Source of the DNA: Lachnospiraceae bacterium
GTDB taxonomy: Bacteria; Bacillota; Clostridia; Lachnospirales; Lachnospiraceae
DNA length: 54,137 bases
Direction of reading: 5' to 3'
Assembly: GCA_024689465.1 (NCBI GenBank)
Contig: JAILDL010000111.1
Coordinates: 1-54,137 of the forward strand
Each line of letters begins with the position of its first letter. Position 1 is the first letter of the stretch. The translations under genes were made by a program, and so were the position numbers. The notes under the pieces were generated by a model. The model saw only the letters and a program-made list of their open reading frames with translations, was not told the origin of the DNA and did no database searches. This document shows, one piece after another, positions 1 to 6,699 of this stretch.

Positions 1-44
1 ATAATGTCCTTCGTTATTTGTGCGTAAAGCAAGACGAGGATTGA
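1..44 (+). CDS. rpsF: Ribosomal protein bS6, C-terminal end only
   Basis: Only the last 13 codons are in the window. Reading from base 3 gives NVLRYLCVKQDED followed by TGA at 42-44. The pattern N-x-(hydrophobic)-R-Y-L-x-V-K-x-D/E is how S6 proteins end, and the next genes are ssb and rpsR, the standard bacterial rpsF-ssb-rpsR order. S6 binds the 30S platform next to S18, the product of rpsR downstream. The ssb start lies 20 bases after the stop, so the genes are almost certainly co-transcribed. The identification rests on a short tail plus context. Confidence 0.8.
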   Translation, partial: NVLRYLCVKQDED

Positions 45-64
45 TTAAAGGATAGGTAATATAA

Positions 65-508
65 ATGAATAAAGTTATTCTTATGGGACGTTTAACAAGA
101 GATCCCGAAGTTCGTTACTCACAGGGAGAAAGCTCCACAGCCGTTGCCAGATATTCTCTGGCGGTAGATCGCAGAAGATCCGGCAATAACGGGGAGCAGA
201 CAGCAGATTTTATTAACATCGTAGCCTTTGGAAGAAGTGCGGAATTTGCTGAGAAATACTTCAGAAAGGGAATGAAGGTTCTGGTAACCGGACGGATCCA
301 GACCGGTTCCTATACCAATAAGGATGGTCAGAAGGTTTACACCACCGATGTGGTAGCTGAGGATCAGGAGTTCTGTGAGAGTAAGAACAGCAGTAATAAC
401 GGAGGTTACGATCCTGCACAGGGACACAGCGATGCTGCACCTGTTTCTGCAGGAGACGGATTCATGAATATTCCGGAAGGAATAGACGAGGAATTACCGT
501 TTAACTAG
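65..508 (+). CDS. ssb: Single-stranded DNA-binding protein SSB
   Basis: Encodes 147 residues. The first ~105 form the OB fold, starting MNKVILMGRLTRDPEVRY, with the expected later strands around VLVTGRIQTGSYTNKDG. SSB coats single-stranded DNA during replication, recombination and repair. A flexible Asn/Gly/Ala-rich linker follows, and the acidic C-terminal tip EELPFN matches the SSB tip that docks partner proteins. The usual tip ends in Pro-Phe; here an extra Asn follows. It lies between rpsF and rpsR, the usual coupling of ssb to the S6-S18 operon. A weak AAGGATAGG ribosome binding site precedes the ATG. Identification is secure. Confidence 0.97.
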   Translation: MNKVILMGRLTRDPEVRYSQGESSTAVARYSLAVDRRRSGNNGEQTADFINIVAFGRSAEFAEKYFRKGMKVLVTGRIQTGSYTNKDGQKVYTTDVVAEDQEFCESKNSSNNGGYDPAQGHSDAAPVSAGDGFMNIPEGIDEELPFN

Positions 509-542
509 AATGAATGTGTGATTTCAGATAGGAGGCAGTAAA

Positions 543-806
543 ATGGCTTTTAATAAGACAGATCGTTCCGATGCTCCCATGAAGAGAAGAGGCGGTATGC
601 ACAGAAGAAAGAAGGTTTGTGTATTCTGCGGTAAAGAGAGCACAATTGATTATAAGGATGTTGCAAAGTTAAAGAGATACGTGTCTGAGCGTGGTAAGAT
701 TCTTCCCAGAAGAATCACAGGTAACTGCGCAAAGCACCAGAGAGCTTTAACCGTAGCGATCAAGAGAGCACGTCACATCGCTCTGATGCCTTACACCATC
801 GATTGA
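543..806 (+). CDS. rpsR: Ribosomal protein bS18
   Basis: Encodes 87 residues, a normal length for S18. It is rich in Arg and Lys and carries the family pattern around [15 protein letters not shown], then [20 protein letters not shown] and [21 protein letters not shown]18 binds 16S rRNA and S6 on the 30S platform. The N-terminal Cys pair CVFCG suggests a metal-binding type S18. The ATG follows a strong AGGAGG site. It is the last gene of the rpsF-ssb-rpsR unit; a terminator hairpin begins about 20 bases after the TGA stop. Confidence 0.97.
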   Translation: MAFNKTDRSDAPMKRRGGMHRRKKVCVFCGKESTIDYKDVAKLKRYVSERGKILPRRITGNCAKHQRALTVAIKRARHIALMPYTID

Positions 807-827
807 TCGATCAAAGCGCTGATCATT

Positions 828-862
828 AAGGGATTGTCCGAAAGGGCAGTCCCTTTTCTTTA
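828..862 (+). terminator. Rho-independent terminator after rpsR
   Basis: AAGGGATTGTCC pairs with GGGCAGTCCCTT around a GAAA-type loop (two G-T wobbles) and runs into TTTTCTTTAT. It ends the rpsF-ssb-rpsR transcript. Confidence 0.85.
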
Positions 863-873
863 TAGAGGAAAAA

Positions 874-882
874 TGCTATAAT
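874..882 (+). promoter_or_regulatory. Extended -10 promoter before gdpP
   Basis: TGCTATAAT is a perfect extended -10 element (TGn-TATAAT) just after the rpsR terminator. I see no good -35 at 17 bases, as is common for extended -10 promoters. It would drive gdpP-rplI-dnaB with a leader of about 60 bases. Confidence 0.55.
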
Positions 883-947
883 TTTACCATCTGTACGGTC
901 TTACGGGATGTGGGGGGAGCATCCGTTAGACAAAGGAGTCTGTGCTG

Positions 948-3038
948 ATGAAAAAGAATACGATCAAGCTGAAGGGCAGATTAAAGCACTATACCAGATC
1001 GCTTATCTATCTGGGGATCGTGCTGGTACTGATCAATATCGCCATTTATTTTCTGAACACTGAGGCAGGCTTTTTGCTCAGTGCGTTTCTGGTGGTCTAC
1101 TTCGTCGTGACATTGGCAACCAGCCTGAACAATCGGCCGCTTCTCATGAACGAGCTGATCAGCTTTGCGACGCAATACGGACAGATCCAGAAACAACTGT
1201 TATATGACCTGGATCTACCCCACGCGCTGTTGGATGAAAACGGTAAGATCCTGTGGACCAATGCCCTGTTTGAGGAAACCGTTGGCCAGGATCACGATTA
1301 TCATAAGTCCATCACGTCTGTTTTCCCGTCCATCACCAAGGATAAGCTGCCGGGACATATGGTGCTTCAGGGGGCAGGAGAAGACGGAGAAGATCTCATC
1401 GCGGATCACTGCGAAGTGGATCTGTCTTTTGACGATCATGAATATGTCACCAAAATGCGCCGCATTTCTCTGGAGGAGATGGCAAAGGCCAGCGACATCA
1501 TTGACGAAGATGAGTATGAGGGATACCTCATCGCGCTGTACATGTTTGATGTTACCGCATTAAAGATCGCTTTGCGGGAAGTAGACGACCAGAGCGTATC
1601 GGTGGGCCTGATCTACCTGGATAATTATGACGAGGCATTGGCCAGCGTGGAAGAAGTGCGAAGAGCGCTGTTGATCGCCCTCATCGACCGAAAAGTCAAC
1701 AAGTATATATCCGCCATGGACGGTATCTGCAAGAAGCTGGAGAAAGACAAGTATCTGGTCATCATGCGGAAGAAGTCTGTTGGCGTATTGCAGGAGAACA
1801 AGTTTGATCTCCTGGAGGATGTAAAGACCGTTAATATCGGAAACGAGATGGCGGTCACCATCAGTGTGGGATTTGGTCTGGACGGACTGACCTATTCCCA
1901 GAATTATGAGTTTGCCAGAAATGCCATTGACCTGGCCTTGGGACGTGGCGGCGATCAGGCCGTGGTCAAGACGCCCAAGCAGGTGGTATATTACGGCGGC
2001 AAGAGTCAGCAGGTGGAAAAGAGTACCCGTGTAAAAGCCCGTGTGAAGGCGCAGGCTCTGCAGGAGATCATCAGCGGCAAGGATATGGTCATTGCCATGG
2101 GACACCGTCTGGGAGATGCCGACAGCTTCGGTTCTGCAGTGGGTATCTATCGGATGGCTAAGGCGATGGACAAGGAAGCCCACATTGTCATCAATACCAT
2201 CACCAATTCCATGGAGCCCATGGTGGATCTGTTCCGGAATAACGAACAGTATGAGTCAGACATGATCATAGACAGCGCCAAGGCCCTTTCCATGGTAAAC
2301 AGTAATACCGTGCTGGTGGTTGTGGACGTGGACAAACCCAGTATCACCGAATGTCCGGATCTCATAAAGCTGTGCAATTCCGTGGTGGTTCTGGACCATC
2401 ACAGACAGGGTTCCGAAACCATAGAGAATGCGACGCTGTCCTATATTGAACCCTATGCATCCTCAGCCTGTGAAATGGTATCCGAGATCCTGCAGTATGC
2501 ATCCGGAAATATCAAGATCACGCCGGAAGAGGCAGACTGTATGTACTCCGGTATCATGGTAGATACCAATAACTTTATGAACAAAACCGGTGTCCGCACC
2601 TTTGAAGCAGCTGCTTATCTGCGCAGGAGCGGTGCGGATGTGACCCGTGTAAGGAAGATGTTCCGGGAGGACGCTTCCGAATATAAGGCAAAGGCAGACG
2701 CCGTCAGTCAGGCAGAGATCTATCGCAATTCCTATGCGATCTCCTTCTGTTCCACAGAGGATGTAAAGAGCCCGACGGTGATCGGAGCCCAGGCTGCCAA
2801 CGAATTGCTGAACATCAAGGGCGTAAAAGCCAGCTTTGTTATGACGGATTATCAGGACACCATCTATGTCAGTGCCAGATCCATTGATGAAGTCAATGTA
2901 CAGATCATCATGGAACGCCTGGGCGGCGGCGGACATCTGAACGTGGCCGGTTGCCAGATGGAAGGAAAGTCCATTGCGGAAGCCATCGTGATCATAAAAG
3001 ACACGCTGGATAAGATGATCGAGGAAGGAGCAATCTAA
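948..3038 (+). CDS. gdpP: Cyclic-di-AMP phosphodiesterase GdpP
   Basis: GdpP hydrolyses c-di-AMP to pApA and thereby sets osmotic, potassium and cell-wall homeostasis. Domain order: two membrane helices (about residues 15-60), a degenerate PAS region, a GGDEF-like domain whose signature is lost (about 170-320), then the DHH/DHHA1 phosphoesterase. Catalytic motifs visible are GHRLGDADSFGSA, VVVDVDKP, LDHHRQGS and the C-terminal GGGGHLNVAG. I take the ATG at 948 as the start: the AAAGGAG at 932-938 is correctly spaced for it and too close to the GTG at 942. The length of 696 is slightly above the ~660 usual for the family. The stop abuts the rplI ATG with no gap, indicating translational coupling; the gdpP-rplI-dnaB order is shared with Bacillus. 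Confidence 0.95.
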   Translation: MKKNTIKLKGRLKHYTRSLIYLGIVLVLINIAIYFLNTEAGFLLSAFLVVYFVVTLATSLNNRPLLMNELISFATQYGQIQKQLLYDLDLPHALLDENGKILWTNALFEETVGQDHDYHKSITSVFPSITKDKLPGHMVLQGAGEDGEDLIADHCEVDLSFDDHEYVTKMRRISLEEMAKASDIIDEDEYEGYLIALYMFDVTALKIALREVDDQSVSVGLIYLDNYDEALASVEEVRRALLIALIDRKVNKYISAMDGICKKLEKDKYLVIMRKKSVGVLQENKFDLLEDVKTVNIGNEMAVTISVGFGLDGLTYSQNYEFARNAIDLALGRGGDQAVVKTPKQVVYYGGKSQQVEKSTRVKARVKAQALQEIISGKDMVIAMGHRLGDADSFGSAVGIYRMAKAMDKEAHIVINTITNSMEPMVDLFRNNEQYESDMIIDSAKALSMVNSNTVLVVVDVDKPSITECPDLIKLCNSVVVLDHHRQGSETIENATLSYIEPYASSACEMVSEILQYASGNIKITPEEADCMYSGIMVDTNNFMNKTGVRTFEAAAYLRRSGADVTRVRKMFREDASEYKAKADAVSQAEIYRNSYAISFCSTEDVKSPTVIGAQAANELLNIKGVKASFVMTDYQDTIYVSARSIDEVNVQIIMERLGGGGHLNVAGCQMEGKSIAEAIVIIKDTLDKMIEEGAI

Positions 3039-3491
3039 ATGAAGGTTATTTTGTTACAGGATGTGAAATCCCTTGGAAAAAAGGGTGAGATCGTTGATAT
3101 CAACGACGGATATGCCAGAAACTTTGTCCTGCCGAAAAAACTGGGACTGGAAGCCAACGGCAAGAACTTAAATGACTTAAAACTGCAGAAGGCCAACGAA
3201 GAAAAGGAAGCACAGCGTATCCTGGAAGAGGCAAAAGCACTGCAGGTGAAGGTAGAAGCCGCCAAAGTGGTGGTTAAGATGAAAGGCGGAGAAAGTGACC
3301 GGGTATTCGGTTCCATTTCCTCCAAGGAGATCGCCCAGGCAGCCAAGCAGCAGTATGATCTGGAGATCGATAAGAAGAAGATCGTAATGCCGGATACCGC
3401 GATCAAGAACTTCGGTGTATACACTCTGAATGTGAAGCTTCATCCGAAGGTTACGGCAAAGCTGACCGTAGATGTACAGAAAGAAAGCTAA
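3039..3491 (+). CDS. rplI: Ribosomal protein bL9
   Basis: Encodes 150 residues, a typical L9. The N-terminal domain begins [19 protein letters not shown] and contains the family signature [17 protein letters not shown] long charged helix (about 45-80) joins it to the C-terminal domain, with [17 protein letters not shown] as its first conserved block. L9 binds 23S rRNA and reaches over the 30S surface, limiting frameshifting. The ATG directly follows the gdpP stop, and dnaB begins 11 bases downstream. Confidence 0.97.
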   Translation: MKVILLQDVKSLGKKGEIVDINDGYARNFVLPKKLGLEANGKNLNDLKLQKANEEKEAQRILEEAKALQVKVEAAKVVVKMKGGESDRVFGSISSKEIAQAAKQQYDLEIDKKKIVMPDTAIKNFGVYTLNVKLHPKVTAKLTVDVQKES

Positions 3492-3502
3492 GGAGAAGTA
3501 CC

Positions 3503-4867
3503 ATGCCTTCTGCGGAAGAAACTCTATTAAAACGTGTATATCCGCATAATGATGAAGCTGAGAGAGCGGTGATCGGTTCCATGTTTTTGAACCGGGACGC
3601 CATTACAAAAGCCTCTGAGATCATTACCAGTGAGGATTTTTATAATAAGCAGTACGGAGTGGTATTTGAAGCCATCGTAGAGCTTGGAGAAGAGAATAAA
3701 CCGGTGGATCTGGTGGTATTGCAGGAGCGGCTTTCAGAGAAAAGTGCCGACCCTTCCGTATCCAGTCTGGAATTTGTGGGGAATCTGGTGCGATCCGTTC
3801 CCTATTCTGCCAACGTTGCGGAATATGCCACCATTGTTCGGGAAAAGTCCATCATGCGACAGTTGATCCGGACCAATGAAGAGATCGCCAACGAGTGCTA
3901 CATGGGACAGACCCCTCTGGAGGAGATCCTGGAAAGCAGCGAGAAGAAACTGTTTGCCCTGTTTCAGACCAAGAGTACCGATCGGAATGTACCCATCCGG
4001 GAAGTGGTCATCAATGTGATGAACCAGATCGAGGCGGCAGCGAAAAACCAGGGATCGGTAACGGGTATCCCTTCCGGATTTGTGGATCTGGACTATAAAA
4101 CCGCCGGATTTCAGCCGGCCGATTTTATCCTGGTAGCAGCCCGTCCTTCCATGGGAAAGACAGCCTTTGTCCTGAATATCGCCCAATATGTGGCATTTCA
4201 TGAGAATATGCCCCTTGCCATCTTCTCATTGGAAATGAGTAAGGAGCAGCTGGTAAATCGTCTCTTTGCCATGGAAGCCAGAGTCGATGCCCAGCATATC
4301 CGAACCGGTAGTCTGTCGGAAACCGAGTGGGAGCAACTGATCGAAGGTGCCGGTGTAGTGGGCAACAGTAAGATGATCATTGACGATACGCCCGGTATCA
4401 CCGTACAGGAACTCAGAAGTAAGTGCCGGAAGTTTAAACTGGAGCATGACATCAAGATGGTCATCATCGATTACCTGCAGCTCATGAGCGGCAGTGGTCG
4501 TGGAAGCGATTCCAGACAGCAGGAGATTTCCGATATTTCCCGTGCTCTGAAGGGCGTAGCAAGAGAACTCAAGGTGCCTGTGATCGCCTTGTCCCAGCTC
4601 TCCCGTGCCGTAGAGCAGAGACCGGATCATCGTCCGATGTTGTCCGACCTGCGTGAATCCGGAGCCATCGAGCAGGATGCCGATGTGGTCATGTTCATAT
4701 ACCGTGATGACTATTACAATAAGGATACCGAGAAAAAAGGAATTGCCGAGATCAACATCGCCAAGCAGAGAAACGGCCCGACCGGACCGGTAGAACTGGC
4801 ATGGATGGGGCAGTATACCAAATTTGCCAATCTGGAAGCCAGCCAGAAAAGCAGCTACGAAGAATAG
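3503..4867 (+). CDS. dnaB: Replicative DNA helicase
   Basis: Encodes 454 residues, full length for the hexameric replicative helicase (DnaC in Bacillus naming). The N-terminal domain (about 15-115) begins with PHNDEAERAVIGSMFL. The RecA-like motor has Walker A ARPSMGKTAF, the conserved SLEM after it, Walker B IIDYLQLMSGSG and the arginine-finger region LRESGAIEQDAD. It unwinds DNA at the fork and is loaded by proteins like those at 40.4-42.5 kb in this window. The ATG has AAGGAGAAG upstream. It is the last gene of the gdpP-rplI-dnaB unit; the terminator at 4875 follows the stop closely. Confidence 0.97.
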   Translation: MPSAEETLLKRVYPHNDEAERAVIGSMFLNRDAITKASEIITSEDFYNKQYGVVFEAIVELGEENKPVDLVVLQERLSEKSADPSVSSLEFVGNLVRSVPYSANVAEYATIVREKSIMRQLIRTNEEIANECYMGQTPLEEILESSEKKLFALFQTKSTDRNVPIREVVINVMNQIEAAAKNQGSVTGIPSGFVDLDYKTAGFQPADFILVAARPSMGKTAFVLNIAQYVAFHENMPLAIFSLEMSKEQLVNRLFAMEARVDAQHIRTGSLSETEWEQLIEGAGVVGNSKMIIDDTPGITVQELRSKCRKFKLEHDIKMVIIDYLQLMSGSGRGSDSRQQEISDISRALKGVARELKVPVIALSQLSRAVEQRPDHRPMLSDLRESGAIEQDADVVMFIYRDDYYNKDTEKKGIAEINIAKQRNGPTGPVELAWMGQYTKFANLEASQKSSYEE

Positions 4868-4874
4868 GAAAAAT

Positions 4875-4906
4875 AAAAAAGGCGATTGCGGATGCAATCG
4901 CCTTTT
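4875..4906. terminator. Bidirectional terminator between dnaB and the ferredoxin gene
   Basis: AGGCGATTGC and GCAATCGCCT form a perfect 10-bp stem with a GGAT loop. It is flanked by an A tract on the left and TTTTG on the right, so it can stop dnaB transcription rightward and the ferredoxin gene leftward. Confidence 0.9.
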
Positions 4907-4923
4907 GCTTTGTCTGCTCTTAA

Positions 4924-5094
4924 TTAAGCCTGCTCAATAGCAGATGCAGGACACTGAGCTGCGCAAGAACCGCACTCGATGCAGGTATCTGCATCAATTA
5001 CGAACTTGCCGTCGCCTTCGCTGATAGCGCCTACAGGACACTGTCAAGCGCAAGAACCACAACTAACACAACCATCACCAATAACGTATGCCAT
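4924..5094 (-). CDS. 2[4Fe-4S] ferredoxin with an in-frame TGA at codon 17
   Basis: Reading leftward from the ATG at 5094 gives a 56-codon clostridial ferredoxin. Both cluster motifs are complete: C9-x2-C12-x2-C15-x3-C19-P and C-IE-C-GS-C-AAQ-C-P in the second half. Codon 17 (bases 5044-5046), between CA and QCP, is TGA rather than a sense codon. The second half has Ala at the equivalent place. Nothing else is damaged: there is an AAAGGAGG site, a good promoter at 5174-5202, a terminator and normal codons. Low-potential ferredoxins of this type carry electrons for pyruvate oxidation and hydrogenases. The TGA could be recoded, a nonsense mutation or a sequencing error. The product as read conventionally would be a useless 16-mer. 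Confidence 0.8.
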
Positions 5095-5173
5095 GTCTGA
5101 TACCTCCTTTGTTGATCCAATTACAGTATTTCTCAATTGTTGCGAAAACAGTTGAACTCTATTGTTTATGATG

Positions 5174-5202
5174 ATTATATCGGATGAAGACAGAGAAAAC
5201 AA
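5174..5202 (-). promoter_or_regulatory. Promoter of the ferredoxin gene
   Basis: On the minus strand TTGTTT (5197-5202), a 17-base spacer and a perfect TATAAT (5174-5179). The leader is about 75 bases and ends in AAAGGAGG. The rest of the gap between ferredoxin and mecA holds only this and the mecA terminator. Confidence 0.7.
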
Positions 5203-5296
5203 GAAAAAGTGTGTATTTTTTTCAAAACACAGGGCAAAGAGGTAGACAAGACTAACTACTTTTGATAAAATCAGTTATTTGCAACTAACTTGCAGA

Positions 5297-5331
5297 CAAA
5301 AAAGAAGCGGGCCCGGAAAACCGAACCCGCT
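5297..5331 (-). terminator. Terminator after mecA
   Basis: Read leftward, AGCGGG...CCCGCT with an inner CGG/CCG pairing makes a hairpin followed by a T-rich tract (A-rich 5297-5303 on the plus strand). It starts five bases past the mecA stop. Confidence 0.75.
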
Positions 5332-5336
5332 GTGTG

Positions 5337-6095
5337 TCAGATTTTCGCCAGTTGATCGATGGCATCCTTTTCTAAAACAGGAATATAGTGTTCGCAAATA
5401 TGATCATAGCTGGCAGGAACCGAACGTTGCAGTTTGCCGAACTCAGCGATCACATGATTGATCCGGGCAAAATCCTCTTTGGAGATCGTCTTCTTAAAGA
5501 GCAAAAGTACATAGGTGTTATCTGCAGGATTACGGTATACACAGTTCATGTCGCTGTAATGCTTTACGATGTGTGCCACTTTTATGATCTCAGAGAGAGA
5601 AGAAAAGGCGTAGAGCTTCATGGCCGTTTCTTCGGCACCTGCTGCGGAAGCATCCTCTTTTTCCAGTTCTTCTTTATATTTGGTCAGGCTGTTGCGAACC
5701 TGCTCAAAAAGGTCCTGTACTTCTTCGGGAATGTTGCTGCTCAGAGAGATCTCCGTCTCATCACTGCCCATATCCTCGTCCTCTGCATCTTCCTCATCGG
5801 AGGAAACAGAAGGAGCAAACTTGGAAAAACGGGTATCCAGTTCTTCCGGATCTTCCACTTTGGTGATGATCAGAACGATACTCTCACTGCTGATGGGGAT
5901 GGCTTCGATCATCAAAGGGATATCTTCTGCTTCAAAGCCAAACTCGAAGGATGCCTGCTGCATCATGTCCCGGAAGAGGTCTTTTGCCTTCTCGGTTCCG
6001 TAGGCAAGCTCATTGATCTTCAGATGCCTGCTGGCCAGGTCTTCGGAAGTTAAAATGCAACGGATCTGTCGGTCATTCACTTTCTCAATCTTCAA
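5337..6095 (-). CDS. mecA: MecA-family ClpC adaptor protein
   Basis: Encodes 252 residues. The N-terminus MKIEKVNDRQIRCILTSEDL matches MecA adaptors, which deliver substrates to the ClpCP protease and in Bacillus control competence factor ComK. Expected layout is a substrate-binding N-terminal domain (about 1-85), an acidic linker (about 105-135, with runs such as SDEEDAEDED) and a C-terminal ClpC-binding domain. I place the start at a TTG (6093-6095). The AGGAG at 6104-6108 is eight bases from it, and starting there gives the canonical MKIE; a GTG at 6104 overlaps the ribosome binding site. It is a single-gene unit with its own promoter and terminator. Its natural substrates in this organism cannot be inferred. 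Confidence 0.88.
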   Translation of the reverse strand: MKIEKVNDRQIRCILTSEDLASRHLKINELAYGTEKAKDLFRDMMQQASFEFGFEAEDIPLMIEAIPISSESIVLIITKVEDPEELDTRFSKFAPSVSSDEEDAEDEDMGSDETEISLSSNIPEEVQDLFEQVRNSLTKYKEELEKEDASAAGAEETAMKLYAFSSLSEIIKVAHIVKHYSDMNCVYRNPADNTYVLLLFKKTISKEDFARINHVIAEFGKLQRSVPASYDHICEHYIPVLEKDAIDQLAKI

Positions 6096-6133
6096 GAATA
6101 TCACTCCTTTCTGATCGGTATTTAATATGATGT

Positions 6134-6162
6134 ATCATATACTTGAACCCTGGTAAGGTCAA
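6134..6162 (-). promoter_or_regulatory. Promoter of mecA
   Basis: Minus strand TTGACC (6157-6162), 17-base spacer, TATGAT (6134-6139). The leader to the TTG start is about 30 bases. Confidence 0.7.
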
Positions 6163-6202
6163 TAGACAGGAAGTTAAATTTACATAAATTTTAGATTGGC
6201 GG

Positions 6203-6231
6203 TTGCATTATAAGCTGCGGCATGTTATAGT
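6203..6231 (+). promoter_or_regulatory. Promoter driving a non-coding transcript
   Basis: TTGCAT (6203-6208), a 17-base spacer and TATAGT (6226-6231) form a near-consensus promoter pointing right into a 450-bp stretch with no gene. The distance to the next gene (ATG 6700), which has its own -10 at 6651, suggests the transcript is a separate RNA. Confidence 0.6.
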
Positions 6232-6237
6232 ACCAAA

Positions 6238-6421
6238 GTACGATGCCTCGAACGTATTCCAAAACGAAAGGAGGCAAGACAGTTTAGATCGATACAATTC
6301 TGATTGAATGATCAATTCCTTACAGGTACATTCGCGACCTGATCGAAACACTCTTAAGTATCGTTCCCTATCGGGAAAAACATCACACAACACAACATTT
6401 TTAAAAGCTGTTCGATGCATC
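6238..6421 (+). ncRNA. Candidate structured RNA of unidentified class
   Basis: Bases 6242-6254 pair with 6409-6421 over 13 positions (11 Watson-Crick pairs, one G-U and one C-U mismatch), closing a ~180-base domain. Inside are a helix 6287-6295/6358-6366, hairpins 6303-6307/6312-6316 (loop AUGA), 6323-6327/6337-6341 and 6364-6368/6373-6377, followed by an unpaired CA-rich strand. GCCUC 6245-6249 can alternatively pair with GAGGC 6271-6275. A promoter lies just upstream and no convincing ORF is present. A closed, branched ~185-nt RNA recalls 6S or raiA-type RNAs, but I cannot match it to a known family from sequence alone. Confidence 0.45.
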
Positions 6422-6462
6422 TGCCCTCATTATTTATATCGTCATTATTTGTAAAAACTTCA

Positions 6463-6515
6463 TAAGCGGAGAGGATTTTTACATCGCAGGACCTCTTTTG
6501 GGGCATATCCGCTTA
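6463..6515 (+). other. Second inverted repeat in the 6.1-6.7 kb gap
   Basis: TAAGCGGA (6463-6470) pairs with TCCGCTTA (6508-6515), eight perfect pairs. Directly stacked inside, GAGG (6471-6474) pairs with CCTC (492-495 of the same thousand), followed by TTTTGGGG. It may be a 3' domain or terminator of the upstream RNA, or the leader structure of another transcript. Bases 6516-6650 show nothing else. Confidence 0.4.
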
Positions 6516-6650
6516 GGAAGGCTGACTCCTATCGAAATCACATGACATGGAAAAGAGAAGTCCCTCAGACAATCGAAAAATGCGAAAAATACAAGTAATG
6601 ACGATATGATAACGGGTGAAAAAAGTCGTGCCGACCATAAGAGAGTCTGT

Positions 6651-6656
6651 TATAAT
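6651..6656 (+). promoter_or_regulatory. -10 element before the GH18 gene
   Basis: A perfect TATAAT, 43 bases before the ATG. The best -35 at 16-18 bases (TGCCGA or GTGCCG) is poor, so this promoter is probably weak or factor dependent. Confidence 0.4.
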
Positions 6657-6699
6657 GAATAACGGCAGAATCTGTTGAAAAATGGAAGGCGAATGAGTA

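Noticed and set aside
6208..6420. 70-codon minus-strand reading frame in the mecA-GH18 gap
   Set aside because: No ribosome binding site or recognisable protein character; it overlaps the paired strands of the structured RNA candidate.
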